9,413 nt of DNA from Dokdonella sp. (lineage in GTDB: Bacteria; Pseudomonadota; Gammaproteobacteria; Xanthomonadales; Rhodanobacteraceae), in the NCBI GenBank assembly GCA_030150315.1, contig JASLGB010000304.1, positions 1 to 9,413 of the forward strand, given 5' to 3'. The notes beneath the pieces were generated by a model. That model was not told the origin of the DNA. It did no database searches and saw only the letters and a program-made list of their open reading frames with translations. The first letter of the stretch is position 1. Every line of letters begins with the position of its first letter. Position numbers and translations under genes: made by a program. Shown here in pieces: positions 1-7,483 of this stretch.

Positions 1-953
1 GCGTAGCCGATGTTGGACAGCGCGGCAGTGATCGCGTCGACCGACGCCTCGACATTCTTGCGCGAGAACGTGTCGCCGGCCTTGATGCGCATCAGGCGAC
101 GCAGGTCGTCCTCGTTCAGCACCAGCGTGCCGGTCAGCTTGACGTCGTTGACCTTGTACACCTCGCCTTCGGTGATGTTGGCGACGACGTACATCTTGCG
201 CTTGTCGGGGCTGATCGAAACCTGGGTGGAGTCGACGTTGAAGTCGGCATAGCCGCGGTCCATGTAGTAGGACTGCAGCTTTTCGAGGTCGCCGGACAGT
301 TTTTCGCGCGAGTACTGGTCGTCACGCGAGTACCACGAAGTCCAGTTCGTCGTGCTGGACTCGAACTCGCCCTCGATGCGGCGGTCGGGGTAGGTCTCGT
401 TGCCGACGATGTTGAGGTGCTTGATCTTGGCCGGCTTGCCTTCGGCGATGTTGATCGCGACTTCGACGCGGTTGCGGTCGAGGTTGACCTTCGATGTCCT
501 GACCGAGACGTTGTACTTGCCGCGGTTGTAGTACTGGCGCGTCAGCTCGTTCTGGATCTCGTTGAGCTTGAGCTCGTCGAACGCCTCGCCCTCGGCCAGG
601 CCGATGCCCTTGAGGCCCTTGAGCAGATCTTCTTCCTTGATGTCCTTGTTGCCGCGGATCGCGATCTTGGAGATCTGAGGGCGCTCCTTCACCGTGACGA
701 CGAGGATGTCGCCCTGGCGGCCGAGCTGCACGTCGTTGAAGAAGCCGGTCTTGTACAGCGCGCGGATCGCCTGCTCGGCGCGGTCGCCGGTGAGCGTGTC
801 GCCCTTCTCGATCGGCAGGTAGGTGAACACCGTACCCGGCGCGATGCGGGAAAGTCCCTCGACGCGGATGTCGGAGACGGTGAAGGTATCGAACGCGAAC
901 GCGTCCTGGGCAGAGAACCAGGCAAGCAGGAGGAGGGCGGCAATACGCTTCAT
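1..953 (-). CDS. bamA: BamA, outer-membrane protein assembly factor (N-terminal part, runs off window)
   Basis: BamA is the central, essential subunit of the BAM complex, which folds and inserts beta-barrel proteins into the outer membrane. Only the first 317 codons are in the window; the C-terminal barrel lies beyond base 1. Residues 1-20 form a signal peptide (MKR, then a leucine/alanine core, ending DAFA before FDTF). Periplasmic POTRA domains follow: POTRA1 about 22-91 (VSDIRVEGL, LYKTGFFNDV), POTRA2 about 93-173 (ISKIAIRGNKDI, YYNRGKYNVSV), POTRA3 about 175-266 (KHLNIVGNETY, YYMDRGYADF) and the start of POTRA4 from about 267. The YxxGYxD-like helix/strand pattern is typical of the family. 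The ATG at 953 is chosen because it gives a clean signal peptide and has GGA about 8 bases upstream. It follows rseP after 82 bases, the order found across gammaproteobacteria. The identification is firm; the truncation is only the window edge. Confidence 0.96.
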   Translation of the reverse strand, partial: MKRIAALLLLAWFSAQDAFAFDTFTVSDIRVEGLSRIAPGTVFTYLPIEKGDTLTGDRAEQAIRALYKTGFFNDVQLGRQGDILVVTVKERPQISKIAIRGNKDIKEEDLLKGLKGIGLAEGEAFDELKLNEIQNELTRQYYNRGKYNVSVRTSKVNLDRNRVEVAINIAEGKPAKIKHLNIVGNETYPDRRIEGEFESSTTNWTSWYSRDDQYSREKLSGDLEKLQSYYMDRGYADFNVDSTQVSISPDKRKMYVVANITEGEVYKVNDVKLTGTLVLNEDDLRRLMRIKAGDTFSRKNVEASVDAITAALSNIGY

Positions 954-1035
954 CGTCAGTTCCGTCGGGGCAAGCAGGCGACCGGCGGCGGAGCGTTCCG
1001 TCGTGGCCGCATTCGTTGTCGGGCAGATCGCGAGG

Positions 1036-2394
1036 TCAGGATGCGATCCGCAGTATGTCGTTGTAGAACGCGAGTCCCATCAGGGCCACGAGCAGGGTCA
1101 GTCCAACGTATTGTCCGGCGATCTGAGTGCGCTCGCTGACCGGACTGCCCTTGATCATCTCGATAAGGTAATACACGAGGTGGCCGCCGTCCAAGACCGG
1201 GATCGGCAGCAGGTTGAGGATCGCCAGACTCAGCGAAACGATGGCAAGAAAGTTCAGGAACCACGCCACGCCGAGCTGGGCCGAGGTGTTTGCCGCCTGC
1301 GCGATCGTGATGACGCCGGACAGGTTCTTCAGCGACGCCTGGCCGGTGAGCATGCCCCACAGCATCGACATCGTCTGCCGCGTGCGCTGCCAGGTTTCGT
1401 CCAGTGCGCGCGGCACGGCCGCCAGCGGGCCATAGCGCAAGGTCGCGTCGTAGTGGACTTCCGGCGCCTGCACGCCGACGCCAAGAACCCAGCCGCTGCC
1501 GCTTTCGCCGCTGCGCTGCTCGGGCTTGGCCTGCAGCGTGAGCGGCTGGCCGTCGCGGACGATGTCGAGCGCGAGCGTGCGGCCGCCTTCGGCCTGCTTC
1601 TGGATCGTGCTCGGCACATCGCGCCAATCGGTGACGGCCTCGCCGTCGATCACGGCGATCCGGTCGCCGACCTTGAGGCCGGCTCGATCGGCAGGGCTTT
1701 CGGGCTGGACCGTGCCAATGACCGGTGGCGTCGACCATTGCCTGGGCGTGACGCCAATCGCGCGGAACACGTCGCGCTCTCCAAGCGACGCGGGCACGGT
1801 CGACAAGGGCATGCGCAGCTCGCGCACATCGCCGGCAGGGCCGGCGACGGTGACGGTCAGGTCCTGACGATTGATGCCGCCTTGCATCAGTTCGATGTTG
1901 GCATCGGTCCAGGTGGCGACGGCATGGCCGTCGATTGCGGTGATGCGGTCACCGGTCTGCAGGCCGGCACTGGCGGCGATTCCGTCGACGTGGCCGACCA
2001 CGGGCAGGTAGTCGGGCTTGCCGACCAGAAACATCAGCCAGAACGCGAACAGCGTGAAGGCCAGGTTGAACAGCGGTCCGGCGGCGCTGATCGCCATGCG
2101 GTTGCCGACCGGTTGGCGGTTGTGCGCGCCTTCCAGTTCGGCCGGCGTGGCGGAGACGTCCTCCTCGCGCTCGTCCAGCATCTTCACGTAGCCGCCGAGC
2201 GGAATGGCGGCGACGACGAACTCGGTGCCGTGGCGGTCAACGCGCGACCACAGCGCCGGTCCGAATCCGACCGAGAACCGCAGGACACGCACGCCGCAGC
2301 GGCGCGCGACGATGTAGTGCCCGAACTCGTGGAAAGTCACGAGCAGGCCCATGGTCACGATCAGCCACCAGATGGAACCGAAAAAAGCAGTCAT
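1036..2394 (-). CDS. rseP: RseP, site-2 intramembrane zinc metalloprotease
   Basis: RseP is the inner-membrane protease that cuts the anti-sigma factor RseA inside the membrane after DegS cleavage, releasing sigma-E; it also clears remnant signal peptides. The 452-residue product matches the usual length of about 450. The zinc-binding HEFGH motif is at 22-26 (H22, E23, H26) in the first membrane helix, and the third metal ligand is D402 in LDGGH (401-405), the same numbering as in E. coli RseP. An AAGPLFN segment (104-110) opens the second membrane helix. Two PDZ domains span about 130-200 and 222-290 (SPADRAGLKVGDRI at 233-246). A C-terminal helix covers about 427-444. It starts 24 bases after dxr with no clear Shine-Dalgarno, which suggests expression coupled to dxr. 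Its position directly before bamA fits a role in outer-membrane protein stress control. No catalytic residue is missing. Confidence 0.97.
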   Translation of the reverse strand: MTAFFGSIWWLIVTMGLLVTFHEFGHYIVARRCGVRVLRFSVGFGPALWSRVDRHGTEFVVAAIPLGGYVKMLDEREEDVSATPAELEGAHNRQPVGNRMAISAAGPLFNLAFTLFAFWLMFLVGKPDYLPVVGHVDGIAASAGLQTGDRITAIDGHAVATWTDANIELMQGGINRQDLTVTVAGPAGDVRELRMPLSTVPASLGERDVFRAIGVTPRQWSTPPVIGTVQPESPADRAGLKVGDRIAVIDGEAVTDWRDVPSTIQKQAEGGRTLALDIVRDGQPLTLQAKPEQRSGESGSGWVLGVGVQAPEVHYDATLRYGPLAAVPRALDETWQRTRQTMSMLWGMLTGQASLKNLSGVITIAQAANTSAQLGVAWFLNFLAIVSLSLAILNLLPIPVLDGGHLVYYLIEMIKGSPVSERTQIAGQYVGLTLLVALMGLAFYNDILRIAS

Positions 2395-2418
2395 GGCGCA
2401 GGTTTGGCCAACTCGATG

Positions 2419-3591
2419 TCAAAGGGTGGCGATGATACGGTGTGCTCGCCGACGGGCAGTTAAATCCGCGTCAAGCAGGGCATCCAGGGTATCGGCGGGT
2501 TCGGGCGGCTGCGCGTCCAGGCAGCGCTCGATGGTTTCGGCGATGCCAAGGAACGGAAGCTTGCCGTCGAGGAAGGCGGCCACGGCCTCCTCGTTGGCCG
2601 CGTTCAGCACGGTCGTCGCCGTGCCACCGGCGCGCAGCGCATCGTAGGCGAGGGCAAGGCAGCGGAAGGTGTCGAGGTCCGGCGCCTCGAAGTCGAGCCG
2701 CGCCACATCCAGCAGGTTCAGTGGCGCGACGCCCGCATCGATGCGCTCGGGCCAGGACAGGCCATAGGCGATCGCGGTGCGCATGTCCGGATTGCCGAGC
2801 TGGGCCAGCATCGAGCCGTCGGCGTATTCGACCAGCGAGTGGACGATGCTTTGCGGATGCACGACCACGTCGATGCGATCGACCGCCGCGTCGAACAGGT
2901 GATGCGCCTCGATGACTTCGAGGCCCTTGTTCATGAGGGTGGCCGAGTCCACCGAAATCTTGCGGCCCATGCTCCACTTCGGATGGGCACAGGCCTGATC
3001 CGGCGTGATCGCGCCGAGTTCGGTGCGCTGGCGGCCACGGAAAGGGCCACCCGATGCGGTCAGCAGGATGCGTCGGACACCGGTGCCGGCGAGGTTGGTG
3101 CGCTCCGCAGGCAGGCATTGGAAGATCGCATTGTGTTCGGAATCCAGCGGCAGCAAGTCGCCGCCGCCGCGTTCCATCGCGGCCTTGAGCAAGGCGCCGG
3201 CGATGACGATGGCTTCCTTGTTCGCCAGCAGCAGGCGCTTGCCCGCGTGCGCGGCGGCGAGCGTCGATTCCAGCCCGGCGGCGCCGACGATGGCGGCCAC
3301 CACCGTGTCGCAGTGCGCGCCGGAAGCGGCCTCGATCAGCGCCTGCGGGCCGGCCAGCACGCGGCTGCCGCAACCGTTGGCGGTGATGCGTTCGCGCAGC
3401 TCCGCTTCACCGGCCGGATCGGCGAGAACGGCCAGTTCCGGGCGAAAGCGTGCGCACAGGTCGGCCAGTGCCTGAACGCTGCGGTGGGCTGCGAGGGCAG
3501 TGACGCGGAAACGGTCGGGGTGGCGGGCGACGACGTCGAGCGTGCTAGCACCGATCGAGCCGGTCGCGCCGAGGATGGCGACGTGTCTCAT
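2419..3591 (-). CDS. dxr: 1-deoxy-D-xylulose 5-phosphate reductoisomerase (Dxr/IspC)
   Basis: Dxr catalyses the NADPH-dependent rearrangement and reduction of DXP to 2-C-methyl-D-erythritol 4-phosphate, the first committed step of the non-mevalonate isoprenoid pathway, in the cytoplasm. The product has 390 residues, close to the usual 390-400. The NADPH-binding GATGSIG is at 8-14 and LLANKEA at 121-127. The metal ligands D150 and E152 lie in LDSEHN, with E225 as the third; S180, H203, W206, S216, N221 and K222 match the E. coli substrate-binding residues with a constant shift of six. The reading frame is open upstream to 4044, but the ATG at 3591 gives the exact family N-terminus. It overlaps the cdsA stop by four bases (ATGA), a sign of translational coupling. 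The isoprenoid units made here feed UppS, encoded two genes upstream. This is the target of fosmidomycin. Confidence 0.97.
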   Translation of the reverse strand: MRHVAILGATGSIGASTLDVVARHPDRFRVTALAAHRSVQALADLCARFRPELAVLADPAGEAELRERITANGCGSRVLAGPQALIEAASGAHCDTVVAAIVGAAGLESTLAAAHAGKRLLLANKEAIVIAGALLKAAMERGGGDLLPLDSEHNAIFQCLPAERTNLAGTGVRRILLTASGGPFRGRQRTELGAITPDQACAHPKWSMGRKISVDSATLMNKGLEVIEAHHLFDAAVDRIDVVVHPQSIVHSLVEYADGSMLAQLGNPDMRTAIAYGLSWPERIDAGVAPLNLLDVARLDFEAPDLDTFRCLALAYDALRAGGTATTVLNAANEEAVAAFLDGKLPFLGIAETIERCLDAQPPEPADTLDALLDADLTARRRAHRIIATL

Positions 3592-4415
3592 GCCGCCAGG
3601 AAGTCGATCAGCGCCTTGCCGGCCACGAATACCGGCAGTGCCGCAAGCAGGCTGTCGATGCGGTCGAGCATGCCGCCGTGGCCGGGGAAGATCGTGCCGG
3701 AATCCTTCACGCCGGCTTGGCGCTTGAGCAGGCTCTCGAACAGGTCGCCGGCGATCGAGGCCAGCACGGCCACCAGGGTCAGCACGACCAGCGCAACCAG
3801 CCGCGCGCCGCGTGCGTCGAGCAACCAGAAGCAGACCGCGGCGAAAACCATGGTCGCGACCAGTGCGCCCCAGACGCCGGCGCGGGTCTTGTTGGGGCTG
3901 ATGTTCGGCGCGAGCTTGACCGTGCCGAAGCGCTTGCCGGCGAAATAGGCGCCGGTATCGGCGATCCATACCAGCACGATGGCGAACAGCGTCCAGACGT
4001 GACCGCGATCCGGCTCGCCGTGCAGGTGCACCAGGGCCAGCCACGCCGGCAGGATCGCCAGCTCACCGGCCACCAGCTTCACCGCGCGATGTTCCGGTGT
4101 CGGCGCCGCGCCCCACGAGAAATTGCGCATCCACGCCAGTGCCAGCAGCCAGCCGCCGACGCCGATACCGATGACATACCAGGCCAGCACATCGTCGCGA
4201 ATCGTCCACAGCAGGGCGAACAGCGCCGCATTGGCGACCACCAGCGCGATACGCGCGGCCTGCGTGGCGATGCCGGCAAGCTGGCTCCACTCCCAGGTCG
4301 CGATCAGGCAGATGGCGGCGATGATCAGGCCCACGGTCCAGGTCGGCAGGAACAGCACGATCGCGATTGCGATCGGCGCGATGACCAGGGCGGTCAGTGT
4401 GCGTTGCTTCAGCAT
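3588..4415 (-). CDS. cdsA: CdsA, phosphatidate cytidylyltransferase
   Basis: CdsA is an integral inner-membrane enzyme that converts phosphatidic acid and CTP to CDP-diacylglycerol, the branch-point intermediate for phosphatidylethanolamine, phosphatidylglycerol and cardiolipin. The 275-residue product is rich in membrane helices (for example about 8-25, 27-43, 57-71, 78-95, 184-198 and 206-222). The family signature lies at about 228-254: S-x-x-K-R-x(4)-K-D-S-G, then PGHGGMLDRID. ADTGAYFAGKRFG (152-164) and SPNKTRAG (173-180) are further conserved blocks. The ATG at 4415 is chosen over an upstream start of the open frame (4598) because it opens the first hydrophobic helix and lies four bases after the uppS stop. 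The upstream part of the frame is out of phase with uppS coding. It overlaps dxr by four bases at its end. Confidence 0.96.
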   Translation of the reverse strand: MLKQRTLTALVIAPIAIAIVLFLPTWTVGLIIAAICLIATWEWSQLAGIATQAARIALVVANAALFALLWTIRDDVLAWYVIGIGVGGWLLALAWMRNFSWGAAPTPEHRAVKLVAGELAILPAWLALVHLHGEPDRGHVWTLFAIVLVWIADTGAYFAGKRFGTVKLAPNISPNKTRAGVWGALVATMVFAAVCFWLLDARGARLVALVVLTLVAVLASIAGDLFESLLKRQAGVKDSGTIFPGHGGMLDRIDSLLAALPVFVAGKALIDFLAA

Positions 4416-4419
4416 CTGC

Positions 4420-5160
4420 TCAACCCGTTGCGCGCCGTTGCGCGGAAGTGAGGCCGTAGCGCCGTTCGCGCCGTGCGTAATCGGCCAGTGCCGCGTCGAG
4501 CACATCGGCATCGACGTCTGGCCACAGCGCATCAGTAAACCACAGCTCGGCATAGGCGACCTGCCACAGCAGGAAATTGCTGATGCGCAGCTCGCCACCG
4601 GTTCGGATGAAAAGATCGACTGGCGGCTGGTCGGCCAGGCAGACCTGCTGCGCGAATGCCGCCTCGTCGATGGCGCCTGCCTCGATCTCGCCGCGCACGG
4701 CGGCTTCGGCCAGCGCGCGTGCGGCGTGGGCGATGTCCCAGCGGCCGCCGTAGTTGACGGCGATGTTGAGGCGCAGGGCGGTGTTTCCGCGTGTGCGCTC
4801 CATCGCCGCCTGCATGCGTGTGGACAGCTCCGACGCGAACGCGGAGAGGTCGCCGACGAACTCCAGTCGCACGCCGTGGCCGTGCAGTTCGTCGACTTCG
4901 CGGTCGAGCGCCTTCAGGAACAACTGCATCAGCGCGCCGACTTCGCCTTCCGGCCTTTTCCAGTTCTCGCTGGAAAAGGCGAACAGGGTCAGTGCTTCGA
5001 CGCCGTGGCGGCGGCAGTATTCGACCGCGGCGCGCACCGCCTTCTGGCCCTCGCGATGGCCGATGCTGCGTGGCAGGTGGCGGCGTTCGGCCCAGCGGCC
5101 GTTGCCGTCCATGACGATCGCGATGTGGCGCGGAATGCGCCGGGCGGATTCGGAGGCCAT
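4420..5160 (-). CDS. uppS: UppS, di-trans,poly-cis-undecaprenyl diphosphate synthase
   Basis: UppS adds eight isopentenyl units in cis to farnesyl diphosphate, making the C55 lipid carrier used for peptidoglycan, O-antigen and other surface glycans. From the ATG at 5160 the product has 246 residues, normal for the family. MDGNGRWA is at 17-24 (D18 is the catalytic Mg-binding aspartate), GHREG at 34-38, SSENW at 63-67, and the C-terminal RTGGELRISNFLLWQ block at 186-200, all diagnostic of cis-prenyltransferases. The frame also reaches a GTG at 5256 that overlaps the frr stop as GTGA. That start would add 32 arginine-rich residues before the domain, so I prefer the ATG, although it has no good Shine-Dalgarno. 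The gene is followed by cdsA after four bases. Function is certain; the start is not. Confidence 0.93.
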   Translation of the reverse strand: MASESARRIPRHIAIVMDGNGRWAERRHLPRSIGHREGQKAVRAAVEYCRRHGVEALTLFAFSSENWKRPEGEVGALMQLFLKALDREVDELHGHGVRLEFVGDLSAFASELSTRMQAAMERTRGNTALRLNIAVNYGGRWDIAHAARALAEAAVRGEIEAGAIDEAAFAQQVCLADQPPVDLFIRTGGELRISNFLLWQVAYAELWFTDALWPDVDADVLDAALADYARRERRYGLTSAQRRATG

Positions 5161-5252
5161 GAGTCGAAGATCGGGATCGGAGTCGAGTCGCGGAGGTCGG
5201 GGCCGGAGTGCGCGGCTGTGCCGCGACGTTTCGAACCCGGACCTGCGTCCGC

Positions 5253-5810
5253 TCACATGGCCATCAATTCCTCTTCCTTGGCCTTGACGACGGCATCCAC
5301 GTCCTTGACGAACTTGTCGGTGTACTTCTGGATCTCGTCTTCCGCGCGGCGCTCGTCGTCTTCCGTGATCTGCTTGTCCTTGAGCAGCTCCTTGACCTGA
5401 TGCAGCGCATCGCGGCGCACGTTGCGCACGGCGACCTTGGCGTTTTCGCCTTCGTGGGCGACGTGCTTGGAGAGCTCCTTGCGGCGCTCTTCGGTCAGCG
5501 GAGGCAGGTTGATGCGGATGATCTGGCCGACCGTGGTCGGGGTCAGTCCGAGGTCGGAGGCGAGGATCGCCTTCTCGACCGCACCGATCATGTTCTTCTC
5601 ATACGGCGTGATCGTGATCGAGCGCGAGTCGGCCAGCGCGATGGCGGCCACCTGCGAGATCGGCGTGTCGCTGCCGTAGTAAGGCACCTTCAAAGGTTCC
5701 ACCAGCGCAGTGCTGGCGCGACCGGTGCGCAGGCGGGTGAGGTCCTGGCGGAACGAGTCGACGCTCTTCTGCATGCGGGTCTGAGTGTCTTTCTTGATGT
5801 TGTCGAGCAT
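5253..5810 (-). CDS. frr: Ribosome recycling factor (RRF)
   Basis: RRF acts with EF-G after translation termination to split the 70S ribosome so that subunits can be reused; it is essential in the cytoplasm. The 185-residue product is exactly the family length. The long-helix domain I carries LRTGRAS at 27-33, LPPLTEERRKEL at 102-113 and RNVRRDA at 129-135, including R129 and R132, which are important for ribosome binding. Domain II is the central part, about 31-104. The ATG at 5810 gives the canonical N-terminus, and AGGG lies about ten bases upstream. It normally follows pyrH directly; here the two are separated by an exported beta-helix protein, and frr has its own extended -10 element (5847-5855). 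Confidence 0.98.
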   Translation of the reverse strand: MLDNIKKDTQTRMQKSVDSFRQDLTRLRTGRASTALVEPLKVPYYGSDTPISQVAAIALADSRSITITPYEKNMIGAVEKAILASDLGLTPTTVGQIIRINLPPLTEERRKELSKHVAHEGENAKVAVRNVRRDALHQVKELLKDKQITEDDERRAEDEIQKYTDKFVKDVDAVVKAKEEELMAM

Positions 5811-5846
5811 GGCGGGACTACCCTAGTGCGCTGCGATTGACCGGCG

Positions 5847-5855
5847 AGTATACCA
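5847..5855 (-). promoter_or_regulatory. Possible frr promoter, extended -10 element
   Basis: On the minus strand the bases read TGG-TATACT, a full TGn extension plus a near-consensus -10 hexamer. It lies 37 bases before the frr ATG, which would give a leader of about 30 bases. No convincing -35 hexamer is seen 16-18 bases upstream, which is acceptable for extended -10 promoters. It would let frr and the downstream genes be transcribed independently of the inserted gene upstream. This is pattern matching only. Confidence 0.45.
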
Positions 5856-5900
5856 GCGGCGATGCCGCCGCCGGCGTGCGGGCGGTCGTTGTGGAAGGCA

Positions 5901-7451
5901 TCAGCCGTCGAAGCCGTTCTCGAAGATCGTGTCGGAGCTGTCCTGCACTTCGAAGGCGCCGATGTCGGCCTGCCCATTGGCTTCGCGCACGAAAGGCAGG
6001 CCGCGCTGGTCGAACGGCAGCGACTTCGCATTGTTGCCGGCGTCGATCGCGGGGCTGCCTGATGCCAGCGCATGGGTCTGCGTCGGTCCGCCGTTGTCGG
6101 CCAGCGGCAACAGCAGCGGATCCGCAGTCAGCGTATCGGGTGGCATCGTCGTCGCGGAGGTGGTGATGACGAGGTTGGCGGCGCCCTGGATGGTGAGACT
6201 GTAGGAATGGAAATCCGCGTCGCCGGGATTGGCGGGATCGGCATTGTTGGCAAGGATCGTGCCGTTCAGCATGCTGGCACTGGCCGTTCCGTCGTGCAGG
6301 TCCCAGACGCCGCTGGCCAGGCCGGTGCGCGCGTGGTTGAAGGCGATCGTGCTGCTCGCGATGTCGAGCGCGCCAAGGCTGAGGACGCCGCCGGCCATGT
6401 CGGCCTGATTGCCGGAAATCGTGCTGTTGGTGATCGTCAGTGCCGCGTCCTCGACGTTCGAGAACACGCCGCCGCCGAGGCCGCCGTGACCCGTCGTGCC
6501 GGTGACGACATTGCCGCTGATTGCCGATTCGACGACCGTCACCGGCCCGAGCGCGAACAGGCCGCCACCACGGTTGTAGGCGGGCGCGCCGTTCTCCAGC
6601 AATGCCTCATTGCCGCTGACGGTGCTGCGCGCCACGGTGAGCGCGCCGACTGCATAGGCACCGCCGCCCTGGCCGCCGGGCTGCGGTTCGTCCTGCTGCG
6701 TCGTGTCGTCGTACTTGAAGGCGTTGCCGATCGAGCGGTTGCCGGAAACGGTGCTGTCGGTCAGAACGACATCGCCAAGCGCATAGATGCCGCCGCCGTT
6801 GGAGTAGATGCCGACGGCTTCGCAGCCGGTCACGGTAACCCGCGAGAGCACGACACTGCCGCCGCTGTAGATGCACCCGCCCGGAGCGACAAAGGTGTCG
6901 TCGAAGTAATAGCCGTTGGCGACCGTCACGTCTTCGATGGTCAGCGTGCCGGTGCTGGCGGAGTGGTGGTAGAACGCGCGACCGCCATGACCGGCGTCGA
7001 TCGTCAGCTTGTCCTGCCCGGGGCCGCGCAAGGTGAGATCGTCGACGCGCACTTCGATGTCGCCGGAAACCAGCGTGATCGTGCTGCAGGCCAGTTGCGA
7101 GAGGTCCACCGTGGCGCCGGAGGGAGCTGCCGCGACGACATCGCGCAAGCTGCCCGTCGATCCATCGTCCGCACAATTGGTGACATGCAGCGGGCTGCCT
7201 TGCGGCGTGATATGCGATTGCGCCCGGGGCGGCGCCACGCCGCGCAGCGCGCGGCGGTATTCGCGGATATCGGCACGCTGGCGCGCGGAATGTTCCGCGT
7301 CGATGCGCGAGGCCCGGGGCATCGACGCAGCGCGATCGACCGCAGCCACGGAAGCAGCCAGCGGAAGGCTGCCGGCGAGCGCGGAAAGCGCAAGTGCGAG
7401 GCAGGCCGCGAGCGGCTTCCGCCGCGGTTCGGGGAAGGGACGGATCTGCAT
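5901..7451 (-). CDS. Exported right-handed beta-helix protein with choice-of-anchor Q type C-terminus
   Basis: The function is unknown; it is an exported, probably surface or extracellular, repeat protein of 516 residues. Residues 1-37 look like a signal peptide (PRRKPLAACLALALSALAGS, then cleavage near ASVAA). Residues about 125-375 form a parallel beta-helix: successive rungs carry GG(G)-[IAV]-[YFV] followed 12-16 residues later by S-T/A-[VI]-SGN (233-238, 276-281, 309-314, 343-348, then a STIAFN variant at 367-372). Residues about 443-501 match the choice-of-anchor Q pattern: DPLLLPLADNGGPTQTHAL, GSPAIDAG, DQRG and DIGAFE. The tail ends in DTIFENGFDG. The ATG at 7451 is chosen because it opens the signal peptide; the longer frame to 7691 runs antiparallel-free into pyrH and is arginine/proline junk. 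It sits between pyrH and frr with its own -10 element. Adhesion, polysaccharide binding or lyase activity are possible, but no catalytic site is evident. Confidence 0.85.
   Translation of the reverse strand: MQIRPFPEPRRKPLAACLALALSALAGSLPLAASVAAVDRAASMPRASRIDAEHSARQRADIREYRRALRGVAPPRAQSHITPQGSPLHVTNCADDGSTGSLRDVVAAAPSGATVDLSQLACSTITLVSGDIEVRVDDLTLRGPGQDKLTIDAGHGGRAFYHHSASTGTLTIEDVTVANGYYFDDTFVAPGGCIYSGGSVVLSRVTVTGCEAVGIYSNGGGIYALGDVVLTDSTVSGNRSIGNAFKYDDTTQQDEPQPGGQGGGAYAVGALTVARSTVSGNEALLENGAPAYNRGGGLFALGPVTVVESAISGNVVTGTTGHGGLGGGVFSNVEDAALTITNSTISGNQADMAGGVLSLGALDIASSTIAFNHARTGLASGVWDLHDGTASASMLNGTILANNADPANPGDADFHSYSLTIQGAANLVITTSATTMPPDTLTADPLLLPLADNGGPTQTHALASGSPAIDAGNNAKSLPFDQRGLPFVREANGQADIGAFEVQDSSDTIFENGFDG
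6330..6926 (-). repeat. Degenerate beta-helix rung repeats inside the exported protein
   Basis: Six or seven rung-like repeats of about 24-43 residues are seen in residues 176-374 of the exported protein. Each pairs a glycine-rich turn (NGGGIYALGDV, GGGAYAVGALTV, GGGLFALGPVTV, AGGVLSLGALDI) with a strand ending SGN or a variant (VTGC, AFN). Rung starts are spaced about 28, 43, 33, 34 and 24 residues. The longest interval holds an acidic, glutamine-rich loop (YDDTTQQDEPQPGG, 247-260). The DNA copies are diverged, so this is an old protein repeat, not a recent tandem duplication. Confidence 0.7.
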
Positions 7452-7483
7452 GCGATGCCTGCTCTTGCCGCTGGGAAGCGGAC

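Noticed and set aside
954..1035. A sigma-E type promoter before bamA
   Set aside because: GGAAC cores are present but no TCTGA/TCAAA-like -10 is found 16 bases downstream in either copy, and the second copy is too close to the ATG.
823..2463. A 546-codon plus-strand open frame across rseP
   Set aside because: It is antisense to a complete RseP with all catalytic residues; its translation is rich in R, D, A, H and Q with no domain, as expected from the reverse frame of GC-rich coding DNA.
2839..3948. A 369-codon plus-strand open frame across dxr and cdsA
   Set aside because: It spans the overlap of two clearly real minus-strand genes and encodes no recognisable fold.
4416..4598. An upstream start for cdsA inside uppS
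   Set aside because: The extra residues come from the uppS reverse-phase frame and precede a normal first membrane helix; the ATG at 4415 fits the 4-base spacing.
5228..5238. GTTTCGAACCC, resembling a tRNA T-loop or attachment-site core
   Set aside because: No acceptor stem, anticodon arm or D arm can be found around it, and there is no integrase or repeat nearby.
5851..5875. A small GCGGC/GCCGC hairpin as terminator of the exported-protein gene
   Set aside because: Only five pairs with a three-base loop and no T tract; this is common by chance in such GC-rich sequence.
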